NCBI GenBank assembly: GCA_025594325.1
Contig: JANHCV010000003.1
Coordinates: 2,294,001-2,358,000, forward strand
Direction of reading: 5' to 3'
Origin: Blastocladiella emersonii ATCC 22665
Taxonomy: Eukaryota > Blastocladiomycota > Blastocladiomycetes > Blastocladiales > Blastocladiaceae
Length of the DNA stretch: 64,000 bases
The position numbers and the translations under genes are program-made. Shown here piece after piece: positions 42,570-52,500 of the stretch. The notes under the pieces are model-generated. The model saw only the letters and a list, made by a program, of their open reading frames with translations, was not told the DNA's origin and did no database searches. Each line of letters begins with the position of its first letter. Position 1 is the first letter of the stretch.

Positions 42570-42812
42570 AACGCGCTTTCGTCGCACGCTGGCTCCGGCG
42601 ACCGGGGAGGAGCCCGCAACGCGCAGCATGTATCCCGGACGTCAATGACTTGATATGGCCTTCTGAGAAGTGAAGCTCGAACGAGGTTCCGACCTTCAGA
42701 GGCGACGACGCGCAACGCGACACGCGATAACTTCTTCAAGCTCTGCCCGAGGAAAGACGCTGTGCACACACACAAAGTTGTTGATCTATTGAACGCAAGG
42801 TTCATCGTCTAT
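42570..42812. other. Inner edge of the duplication and 3' flank of the Cys-rich gene
   Basis: Unique sequence between the left arm and the stop codon of the minus-strand Cys-rich gene. No separate feature seen. Confidence 0.4.
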
Positions 42813-44159
42813 CTACACCTCAAGCGCCGGCGCCGTCGGCTTGCTCTGCGGCTGTACCTTGGCCGCCTCCACCTCGGCCTTGCGGCGGCGCTCGGCGCGC
42901 ACGCTGTACACGGTGCCAACCAGGATTAGGAAGAGCGTGGCAAACATTGGCGACCACCACCACCGGTAGGTCCCGAATGCGCCGAGGTAGGGCGCAGCGA
43001 GGTGGTCCGGCGTGATCGGGGTGAACATCATGTCCTTGGCGACCATGGGCACGGCGCTCGCGTGCACCTCCGCGAGGCACGTCTTGTCGGGCCCGCAGTT
43101 GGCCGACAGGACGCACTCGGCGTTGCTGGAGCACGAGTCGCCGGAAAACTTGCCCGCCTGGAACGTGCCCGTCTTGCCGCCGCCGCTCGCGACGCACCGA
43201 CCGAGCGTCGCGTGCCCGTTGAGGTCGCCGCCCTTCTTGCCGCCGAGCACCTCGAGCTTGGCCATGGTGCGGTACGAGAGAACGGGGAACGGGTGCTGCG
43301 CGGCCTCGTCCGACTTGCGGAACGCGTTGAGCGGCTCCCCGACGTCGAGGCGGCGCGTCACGTCGAGGTCCGGGTTCTTGGCCGACCACGCGAGCTTGCC
43401 CGCCGTGACCCACCGCTCATCGGCGTCGATGACCCACCCGTCAGCGACCGCGAGCTTGCCCGAGTCGTATGCGGTCGCATCACACGGCGCACCGATGGGA
43501 AGCGACGGCATGCAGATCCCGACGCGTAGCTTCTTGTCGGCGGGGCGCACCGTGACGTTGGCGAGCGAGGCGGGGACGGGCAGCTTGGCCGACTCGAGGT
43601 AGCCGCGGTAGACGGCGAGCCCAAGCGGCGTGATGTCGCCGTTGTTGCTCAGCTCGTCGAGGTTGGGCGGCGCCTCGAGGTGCAGCTTCGGGTACACGCC
43701 GCGCGCGGCGAGGGCCGGGTGGTCGACGGGCACGCACACGTCGGACAGCGCCGTGGCCGTGAGGAGCGAGCAGTGGCGCAGCATGCAGTCGAGCTCGACG
43801 CTGGGCGACTTGCCGCGGGTATCTGCGCAGTGCCGCTTGCCGCACTCGGTGCGGGCCGACTCGAGCGTCATGGGCGGCATGCGGTTGCTGGTGCGCGGGC
43901 GCTCGCCGAGATCGCAGCCGAACCCGTCGAGCTGGCCGGAGCCGGGCGTCGTCGGGTCGATCAGGCACAGGTTCGGGAAGTTGGCGCTCGGGGACAGCGT
44001 CGCGGACTCGGCGTCGCCAGCGGCAGCGCTCGCGGCGGGCTCGATCCCGGGGAAGACGCCCGTGGCGAGCGTGTCGTTACTCGTGTAGACGAACGACACG
44101 TTCCGCAGGCGCAGGTCGTCCTTGAAGACCTTGATGGCGGCGCTGTACTGCTCGGCCAT
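42813..44159 (-). CDS. Cys-rich single-pass membrane protein, family member 2
   Basis: A single exon, 448 residues, first ATG at 44159 (MAEQYSAAIKVF). An ectodomain of about 400 residues has many cysteines, including CVPVDHPALAARGVY and GICMPSLPIGAPC, the two blocks shared with the protein at 17745-19557, and a late C-x5-C-x3-C-x5-C-x4-C cluster (SGDSCSSNAECVLSANCG). One membrane helix near residues 403-422 (SPMFATLFLILVGTVY) is followed by a short basic tail (RAERRRK). Unlike member 1, no intron and a much shorter cytoplasmic tail. No known family recognised; probably cell-surface or endomembrane. It lies in the loop of the inverted duplication. Confidence 0.8.
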   Translation of the reverse strand: MAEQYSAAIKVFKDDLRLRNVSFVYTSNDTLATGVFPGIEPAASAAAGDAESATLSPSANFPNLCLIDPTTPGSGQLDGFGCDLGERPRTSNRMPPMTLESARTECGKRHCADTRGKSPSVELDCMLRHCSLLTATALSDVCVPVDHPALAARGVYPKLHLEAPPNLDELSNNGDITPLGLAVYRGYLESAKLPVPASLANVTVRPADKKLRVGICMPSLPIGAPCDATAYDSGKLAVADGWVIDADERWVTAGKLAWSAKNPDLDVTRRLDVGEPLNAFRKSDEAAQHPFPVLSYRTMAKLEVLGGKKGGDLNGHATLGRCVASGGGKTGTFQAGKFSGDSCSSNAECVLSANCGPDKTCLAEVHASAVPMVAKDMMFTPITPDHLAAPYLGAFGTYRWWWSPMFATLFLILVGTVYSVRAERRRKAEVEAAKVQPQSKPTAPALEV

Positions 44160-44476
44160 GTTGATGCGTTGCACTCAGGAGGTTCCGGGTGGAGACTGAG
44201 CGGGACGGGACACGCTCCTCTTTGTACATAGGGCGAGCGAACGCGACGATGGCCGAGGTCGCCCTCGCAGGAGACCCAGGCACTTCGCTTCGCGTGAAAC
44301 AAGGCAGAGTACGCCACGGCGCCACACGGCGCCCGACGACGCCACAGCGCAGGCGAGCGTGTGTTTCCTCGCGCGAGCGTGATGGGGCAGCTGATCTCCT
44401 CTCACTCTCCCACTCGCGCCGCATGGGCCCATGTCACTTTATGATCAATGCATGCTGCGACCCACACGATCCAGCA
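44160..44476. other. Intergenic between two minus-strand genes
   Basis: About 320 bp forming the 5' region of the Cys-rich gene and the 3' end of the oxygenase gene. No TATA box recognised with confidence. Confidence 0.35.
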
Positions 44477-46190
44477 TCACACGAACCGCGACGTCAGCGC
44501 GAGCGAGACGGCGAACACGAGGCCGAGCGTGCCCGCGAGCCACCACAGCCAGAGGTTGAGTTTGCTGCTGCCGTTTCCGCGCTCGGGTCGCACGTCCGAC
44601 CCGTCGGCGTTTGACTGGTCGTTCTCCTCGAACGGGCGCTGCGGGTCCCACCGCATCGCAAAGGCGAACTGGCGCAGCGCTGCGCGGAGCGCGCCGTCGT
44701 CGTCGTGTTGAGCGGGACCCTCGCTGGCGCCGTCGGCGAGCACGAACTTGGCCATGAGCTTGCGGTACACCTTCTGGTACCGGTTGTACAGGCCCGCCTG
44801 CATCGCGGGCGAGTAGTCCCACAGCCACGCAAAGATGGCGGAGATGAACCACAGGCGCGCGCGGAACACGGCGATCCGGAGCTCGGACGGGCGCGCGATG
44901 CCGAGCGTCGAGGCAAAGTCGTTGCCGAGGTACAGGTGCGCCGAGGCCTCGGAGCCGGCCTTGCTGCGGTACGCGGGCGGCTGGTTGACACGGCCCTCGA
45001 CCAGGCTGGCCGCCAGCGTGCGCGACGTCTCCGTCACATGGTACTGGTGGAGGCCGAGCGCGAGGCGCGCGCGGACCGCGTGCTCGACGGGATCTACGCC
45101 GGGCGGCGGCGGGGCAAGCGTGCCCGCGACGTATGGGCGCTCGGCGGCCGCAGCCGGAGCGAGCGCGTTGTACTCGGTCTTGACGCCGAGCAAGTAGAGA
45201 ATGTACGCCCACGTGTGGAGGTAGTCGACCTTGCGCTCGTGCGGCACGTCGAAGCCAAACTTCTTGAGGCCCTCGAGGATCTTGACCGAGAACGTGATCC
45301 CCGTGAGGAACATGTCGGGCTGGTTCACGGCGGTGCCGTACAGCGCCGCGTCGTACTTGGGCGAGTCGCGGAGCCGATGGCGAACTAGAGCAGGATCGAG
45401 ATGGCGGGTGAGTGACCATGGTCGTGCGAGACTGATCGACCGCCGTACCTAGAGCGTGCAAGGATCGGACGTTGACGACGTTGAGCCAGCCCTCTCCGAA
45501 CGGAGAGATGGACTCGACGCTTGCCAGGGCGGTGAAGACCATGTGCGAGGTCTCGGCGAGGCGCCGCATGACCGTGTTCTTGCGGCGACTCGTGAGGTAG
45601 CCCGTGGCGACCAGCACCTGGTTGATCGAATCGGCCGCGTAGCCGCCGAGGAGAGAGTACGAGCTGAGCGTCTCGGCGTTGAGGATAAAGTACTTCCAGT
45701 AGAGAGACTGGCCGCGCGCGACCGAGGCCCAGTCGACCCAGCTCGGGACGGTGGTGACGGCGCGCCAGAAAGCCATGACGGCGTCTCGATCAGCGGGAGA
45801 CATGGTGCCAAGGTTGAGCGGCGGCACCGTCTTGTTGTTCTCGTCGGCTCCGGTCGAGGCCTTGGGGACGGCAGCAGGATCGAGTGCAGCAACGACACGC
45901 ATCAGGAAGCTCGCCATGTTGTGAGGTGCGAAAGCGACCGCGGGCGTTGCCTGTGGATCGGAACCCTTGCACGCTTCAAGCGCCTTGTGGAGGCGGAGCA
46001 ACGCAGCGAGAGCCGCATCGGCCAGATCATCGCCCTCGGAGCGGATCGACTCAAGGAACTCGAGCGAGGGGAACTCGGCGGTCGACCACTTGAACGTGAA
46101 GGCACCGACAACGCTGACACGTTCGCCGTCGGCGGGGCTGACGACGCGGCGCGACGCCTTGAACAACGAGGCGCTTTCATTCGAGTTCAT
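44477..46190 (-). CDS. MpaB/latex-clearing-type (DUF2236) membrane oxygenase-like protein
   Basis: Two exons, 46190-45449 and 45384-44477 (64-nt intron, GTACGG...CTAG), 549 residues. The splice joins NVRSLHAL to VRHRLRDS, rebuilding the 'VR..HA.VR..L' block of the ER-bound oxygenase mpaB / rubber oxygenase catalytic domain (PF09995). Following blocks fit too: GTAVNQPDMFLTGITFSV, KKFGFDVPHE and YLHTWAYILYLLGV. Upstream, TSRRKNTVMRRLAET fits the region holding the Arg/Lys/Thr active-site residues. One C-terminal membrane helix (about 523-545, LWWLAGTLGLVFAVSLALT). Family members are heme proteins that cleave isoprenoid chains. The chemistry here is inferred, and the heme ligand must be found by alignment. 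Confidence 0.75.
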
Positions 46191-46953
46191 GATTCAAGCA
46201 ATTTGCATAGAGTATGGGCAAGTTCTTTTAAGACAGCGGGTAGAGGGATGAGCTGGATCAGGGGGAAGGCGATCAGGAGGCGACTCGGGAGACAGCAAGG
46301 CGTGCTGCGCCACAGCTGAGACGATCAGGTGATGCTGGCGTGATATCCGAACGCGTGAGGCAACCCGTTCAGCACCGTGAGCGAGTCGCTTCGCAGCACG
46401 GAAAAGACTCTCAGAAAAACGTGCACGACCTGGTGAAGCCAAGCCAAGGCCCGCCGGATCAGAAAGTAGCGATGCTGACTCGCGCACTCAGTGCGCCTCG
46501 CGGCGGCGCATGCTTGGCATCGTCCTCCGCACCCTCCGCTTTCGCGTTGCAGTATCGCCGTCGCTTGGATCTCACCAGGAGCCGAGTCCGTGGCCGCGGC
46601 TGCGAAGCGCGAGCCGGTGTGGCTGCGCCCTCGAGCCCCAGAGCTGCGCCACCTCGGCGCCCTGTGACCGCCACAACGCCCCGCGCCGGCGCCGATCCTG
46701 AACCACACTCGAGCCGCTGATACGCGTCTCAGCAGCTGCCTCGGCGCCGCGCCAGCCCGCCGCGTCGCGTCTCAGAGAAATGGAAGGAGCGAAACGCCAG
46801 CATCCGATCGCGGCTCGTTTCCCGCTCACAGGCGGCTTTCGGGACCTGGCGTTACGTGAACGGTTGTTATTCCTGTCTCGCTGCTGTCGACTCGCACGCG
46901 ATGCAAGTTCCGACTTGTTGGGTCGTGCAGCCCTGAGGGAGGAGCGCGGGGCG

Positions 46954-46960
46954 TATAAGA
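46954..46960 (+). promoter_or_regulatory. TATA-like box (TATAAGA) of protease copy 2
   Basis: TATAAGA 118 bp upstream of the ATG at 47078, in GTATAAGAAC context, the same ten bases as at 463-472. Confidence 0.55.
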
Positions 46961-47077
46961 ACCGCGCGCGACCCGCGTCCCTCCAGAGTGATCCGCACCT
47001 ACCGACGTAGATCGTCGCTGCCCTACACATACACTCCCCAATATCGACTGTTAGAAGCCATCACCTCAATCAGCATC

Positions 47078-48964
47078 ATGACCTCGTCCACCTATTCGCA
47101 CCGCCGCCCGCGCATCGGCCGCCTCACGGCCGTGGCCGTGGCGACGCTCGTCCTCGCCGCCCTCGCCACCTCGCCCGCGACCCAAGCCGCGCCCGCCGCC
47201 AACGAGGCGTCACCGCTGCTGGTCCCCGAGGCCCGAGAGTTCATCAAGGTGTCGTTCGGCAAGGCCAACATTGACGTGCAGCTCCCGCCCGGCGCCGGTC
47301 GCCAGCCGGGCAACGGCACCGCCACGGCGACCGCGCCCGCTTCCACCTCGGCGGCCACCGCAACGGCATCGGCCCCGCCGGCCTCGAGCACCGCCGCGAC
47401 CGGCACCGCGTCCGCTGCTGCCCTGCGCGGCGCGAGCACGACGGCTCCGTCGCTCGCCGCCGTCGAGGAGGTCGTCAACCGCCGCCCCAAGGCCAACAAC
47501 AACAACAACGGCGGCGCCATCGTGTTCCCCAACGACGACGGCTCGATCGTCTTCCCCGGCCAGCGTGCTCCCGCGCGCAAGGCCGCGCCGCCCGCCACGA
47601 CCACCACGCGTAACCCGACCGCGGCGGCCCCGCCTGCACGCAAGGCCAAGGCCGACGACGGCGCGATCGCGTTCCCCGGCGACCAGAACAACGGGAATGA
47701 CGGCGGCATCGTGTTCCCCGGCCAGCCGCCCGCGCGTCCTCCCACCTCAACAACCAGTGCCGCACCACCAACAACGCCGTCGGGCACGCCCACGCCCGTG
47801 ACGCGCAACGGACACGTCGTCGTGTTCGAGCAGACCATCGACGTGGCCCAGGTCCAGCCGGGCGCCAAGAACATCTTCTGGTCGCGCCTGCACTTTGACA
47901 AGGCGCAGACCAAGCTGCGCGAGAACTTTATCCGCGTCGACTTTCCCGGGTTCGGCGAGGACCTGCCGGGCGACATTCTGCGCATCACGTCGCTGGCCGA
48001 CGGCGCGGTGCAGTTCCTCAACTTCGAGTCCATCGCGCAGTGGAACTTCCGGTCGGCCGTCTTCAACGGCGGCAAGCTCAAGATCGAGCTGCTCGCCGAC
48101 CCGAACACGGATCCCAAGGAAAAGCCGTCGGTGATCGTGTCGCAGCTCGAGACCAACACGCAGACCGGGTTCGGGTCCAACAAGGCGCAGCTGCCGCCGC
48201 CCGCGTCGCTGTGCACGGCCGCCGACGAGCGCAAGGCGTCGTCGGACCCGCGGTCCACGCGAATTTTCCCCGTAGGTTGCAGCGCCTGGACCATCACGGA
48301 CAAGAACGGGTGCCACGTCACGGCGGGCCACTGCTTCCAGGGCAAGGAGCTCGAGGACCAGATCATCCAGGTCAACGTGCCGCAGTCGGCGGTCATCACG
48401 ACCGCGGGCCAGCGCACGGCCATCCTGCGCCACCCGCACCCCAAGTTCCAGTTTGCCGTCGACACCAAGTCGGTGCAGTTCAACCTGACGCCGCTCAGCG
48501 GGGGCGAGGCCGCCGAGGACTGGGCGTATTTCGGGACCTTCCCAAACCCGAACACGGGCATGACGCACCGCGAGACGATCGGCAACAAGGCGTACACGCT
48601 GGCCAAGGTCGACGCCGCGACGGGCAACCTCGACGCGGCCAACGCGGTCAAGGCGGGCGACGCCGTCAAGATCTACGGCTACGGCTTCGTCACGTCGCAG
48701 GCGCGCAAGCAAATGTCGCAGGTGCAGCAGGAGGCCGACGGCAAGGTCGTGTCGCTGCCCGACCGCTTCCACGTGCGTCACCGTATTGACACTGAGGGCG
48801 GCTGCAGCGGCGCGGTAATTAGTGTCGGAGACGTCGCCGTGGGCATCCACACCAACGGCGGGTGCACCGCGCGGTCAGGCACGTCCGCCAACACGGGTTC
48901 GCTCGTCTCCATGCCCGCCTTCCAGCGCGCCATTGCGAGTCCCAAGGGCGTCTGCGCTGCTTAA
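47078..48964 (+). CDS. Secreted trypsin-like serine protease, copy 2
   Basis: Identical to the gene at 39891-41777 at the predicted protein level, and apparently at the DNA level including silent sites: signal peptide, (G/D)G-x-I-x-FP(G/N) repeats, catalytic His418/Asp481/Ser577. The two copies are transcribed away from each other. Identity at synonymous positions means very recent duplication or continuing gene conversion. Confidence 0.85.
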   Translation: MTSSTYSHRRPRIGRLTAVAVATLVLAALATSPATQAAPAANEASPLLVPEAREFIKVSFGKANIDVQLPPGAGRQPGNGTATATAPASTSAATATASAPPASSTAATGTASAAALRGASTTAPSLAAVEEVVNRRPKANNNNNGGAIVFPNDDGSIVFPGQRAPARKAAPPATTTTRNPTAAAPPARKAKADDGAIAFPGDQNNGNDGGIVFPGQPPARPPTSTTSAAPPTTPSGTPTPVTRNGHVVVFEQTIDVAQVQPGAKNIFWSRLHFDKAQTKLRENFIRVDFPGFGEDLPGDILRITSLADGAVQFLNFESIAQWNFRSAVFNGGKLKIELLADPNTDPKEKPSVIVSQLETNTQTGFGSNKAQLPPPASLCTAADERKASSDPRSTRIFPVGCSAWTITDKNGCHVTAGHCFQGKELEDQIIQVNVPQSAVITTAGQRTAILRHPHPKFQFAVDTKSVQFNLTPLSGGEAAEDWAYFGTFPNPNTGMTHRETIGNKAYTLAKVDAATGNLDAANAVKAGDAVKIYGYGFVTSQARKQMSQVQQEADGKVVSLPDRFHVRHRIDTEGGCSGAVISVGDVAVGIHTNGGCTARSGTSANTGSLVSMPAFQRAIASPKGVCAA

Positions 48965-49044
48965 ACGTGTCGTATTATCAACAAGAATATAATATAGTTT
49001 ATATTCATCTCTTGGAACGGTCGTGTTGTTGATTGTCAGCGTGA

Positions 49045-49571
49045 TGTGATCCATGGCCACAGTCGCGAGTCGACTTCCTTTCCCTGCGCGCGTCCTCGCT
49101 TCAATTTGAGAGATTCGGTTCTTACAGAGCACTTTAGATAGGAGAAGTCACTGAGGGATCCACAATAACTGCTGGAAGTGCCGTTGTGTTGATAGTACGC
49201 GTAAACCATGGCCATGGCCGCGATCGCGCCCACCTCCTCGTTCCCAACACATACTGATCTCAATCCGAAACTTAAATCTCTCCCGCTCTTCCTTTATCGA
49301 AGTCGCCGCCTTGGTGATTCGCCCGACACGCTCATGTCATGGATGGCCATGACGTGGCCACGGCCGCCGCTCACTTCCGCGCTGATTGAAGTTACGCTGC
49401 GTCTCCCGCGCGACGCGCGTCCGCCTTGTCGATGACCGTTCTCTCGTGCATTCCTCACCTCCCTTGACTGTTGAACCCGTTCGGGCCTCCCCTCTCGATC
49501 CGCACAATAGTCATACACGCAATGATCATTCACTCCCACAAATGCAAACCTCCTCCACCAACTCACCTCCA
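49045..49571. other. Intergenic between the right arm and the glycogenin gene
   Basis: Unique sequence with CCATGGCCATGGCCGCG (about 49208) and GATGGCCATGACGTGGCCACGGCC (about 49342) words like those left of the other arm. It holds the 3' region of the glycogenin gene. No gene. Confidence 0.4.
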
Positions 49572-52500
49572 TCACTCCCCGCCGCGACCCCACCACGTCG
49601 AGATCCGCGAAAACAGTCCGCGCGACTTGGACTTGGACCGCTTAGCCGCCGTTGCCGCGGACGTGGACGACGACCGGGCGGGCGCGGCCTGCGCGACGAC
49701 CGTGACCTTGCCCGCCCCACCACTGCCGCCGTTACCCGGCGTGAGCGTGAGCGACTTGGACCGCGGCGACGGCAGCGTCGTGACGGACATGCGCGGCTCG
49801 TTGCTCGGGCGTCTACCGCGGGCCATTTCGTCGGGCGCGACGGTGACCGCGAGCGGGATCGACTTGGTACGCGGTGGTGGCGGTGGTGCTGTGCTGCCCG
49901 TGTCGCTGCTGTCCTCGGCCGCGATCGCCACGTCGTCCGAGACGTTCGACGCGAGCGACAGCGACTCGCCCGTGATCTCGAGCAGCGACCGGCGGCGGCG
50001 CGGGAGCTCGGCCCACTTGAGGTTGCTGCGGCGGCGCGAGGAGGATGCGGATCCAGAGTCTGACGGGGCGTCGTCGTCGTCGTCGCCGGCCGAAGTGGGC
50101 GGATCGAACAGCGACGAAGTGATACTCGGGCGGGGCGCAGAGGCGGACGCACGCGCGCCAAGCGTCTTGCTGCGGCCGAGCGCGGGGACGGGAGGCGGAG
50201 CGATGGTCGCCGAGGTGCGCGGTGGCGAAGGGAGGGTCGCGGACGAGTAGATGGGCGCGGAGGTCGGGCGGCCGAACGTCGGGAACAGCGACGAGACGAC
50301 CGACGTGTGCACGATCGTCGAGCGGGCGGCCAGCGAAAGCGGCGGCGACGCAGTCTCCTCGGGCACGGCGCCGAGTTCGCCCGCGGACAGCTCGGGCGAC
50401 TCGTTGTCGAGCGACGTGCACGAGTCGGCGGGCGCCTCGGTCTGCAGCGCGCTCGTCGGGAGCTCCGTCACGGCGCACTCGTCGTCGTCAGCCTGGAGGT
50501 CGGTGGACAGCAGCGACGCAGACGAGATCGACTGCCGTTGCACGGGTGGCGCATGCACCGTGGTCTCGTCGACGTCAACCTGTTTGGTATCGAACACCGA
50601 GTCGACCTTGACAACGTGCGGCGGGTTGCTGATCGGGATCGAGCGCGAGGCGCGGCGGTCGAGCAGCACCTGGAGCGGGATTTGGTCCTCGTCTTGCGTC
50701 GACGCGTCGCCGTTCGCGGGCTGAATCTGCTGCTCGACGGGCGGCGCGTGCACCTCGATGGCGACGGGGGCCGCGGGGGTCGCGGGAATGGGCTCGGCGT
50801 CGTCCTGCTGGGCTGCAGCGACGGGCGACGACTCGCATTCGACAGCGAGTGACGACGGATCGGCGGGCTTGAGCTGGGAAACGGTCTCGACGACGGCGGC
50901 CTTGTCCGAGACAGGCGCGACAGGCAGGACGTCGTCAGCAGCACATGGCTCGGCGGCCGGTTCCATAGCGGGCTCGCACGGCAGCTGCGCGTCGCTGCCG
51001 TGGGCGAGCGCCGACTCGGCACCAGGCAGCTCGGATGCTTCCACCGCGGCCACCTCAATGGCGGCGGGGGCAGCGGGAACGGCCACATCCGTAACCTCGT
51101 CAGCCTCGGAAACCGTGATCCCAGCGGCAGGTCGCTCGAACGCGGACTCGGCCGTGTTGGTCGCGGGCGAAGCCGTCTCGACGAGCGCGATCCGCGTGTC
51201 AGTGGCGGGCGAAGGCGTCGCATCGGCATCGAGCGTCACGGGCGCAGCCACCTCGACAGCGGCGTGGGCGTCAAAAACGGCGGGCTCCGACGTGTCGAAC
51301 TCGGGCGTCTCGAGCACGACAACGGCTTCCTCCATCTCGCTCGCGAACTCGGCGGTTGTTGCCGAAACCGCGACGAACGACGACGATTTGGCCGCCGACG
51401 CCGAGGTGGTGGTGGTGGTGGTCGTCGTGGTGGTGACCTTGGTGACGACGATTTGCTTGACCTGCTTCGCTGCCGCCGTCGCCGCTGCTGCGGCCGCCGG
51501 CTGCTCCTCGAGGACGGGCGAGATGACGGGTTCAGGGACGGGCGAGGCGGGTTCAACCGCGGTCGCGGGCGCGACAGGTACAGCAACAGGCGCGGGCGCA
51601 ACCGGTCGAGCGACTGGCGATGCCATGCCCGGACCAGCCGCCGCCGCCGTCGGCGACCCGCTGGCTGGCCGCTTGGCGCCGAGCACGATCCCAAAATCCT
51701 CCTCGTCGTCGTCCTCGTCGCTGCTCTCGTACCCCGACGCGTCGTCACCGTCGTCAAACTCGCTCACCTCCTCGGCGGCGGAGACGTGCTGCTGCTGCAC
51801 CGGCTGCGCCGCGGGCGCCGCGTACTGCTGCTGCTGGGCGAGCGCAGCGAGCCGGGCGGACGACGACGCGCGGATGAGCGCGGCCATGGGTCCCATAGAG
51901 ACGAGCGACGAGCTGGACTTCAGCCGGATCGGCGGGCGGTGCGCGTCGTCGTCATCGTCATCCACGTCGCTCGGGATCGCGGACGCGAGCTCAGCGAGAT
52001 TGACCGCGTCGATCGCGTACCCCGCCGAGTCGAGGGCGAGGACCGACGACACGGGCGTCGCGGTTTCGTGGCGGCTGCTGGGCGCGCCTGGGTGTGCCGT
52101 CGTGGAGACCGCGGACAGGGGCGTGTCGGAGGGCCGCGCGCCGACGCCCTGGGTCTTGAGCAGCCACCCGAGGACCGCGGCCTGCACCTCGTAGTCGTCC
52201 TCGTCGAGCTCGGCGAAATTGCCGAGCGTGCCCTTGCCGAGGCTCGCGAGCGAGACCGACGACACGGTGCGTTTCGGGATCCCGTGGCCGTGGCCCGCCG
52301 CGGCGGAGGGTCGCGGGAGCGTCCACGGGTCAACGAACGGCGCCACGTCCGACTCGGGGTACATGTCCGACTTGGACGGCTGGTGCAGCGACGGCGTCGC
52401 GGGGACCGAGGACCCGGCCCACACCGAGCCGCACTGCTGCGCGGCCGCGTCGGCGGGCGGCCACGCGGCGGCGTTGCTCATGGACGCGACCGAGTACGAC

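Larger units (their letters stand above)
46307..49044. repeat. Inverted duplication, right arm
   Basis: Mirror of 39811-42569. Core 46605-49044 looks identical to 39811-42250; 46307-46604 is diverged. The arms are separated by a unique loop of about 3.7 kb holding two minus-strand genes. Confidence 0.9.

Noticed and set aside
39891-48964. Two identical protease genes as an assembly duplicate
   Set aside because: Inner arm ends have diverged from each other and outer flanks are unique, which a collapsed or mirrored assembly error would not produce; long-read confirmation is still desirable.
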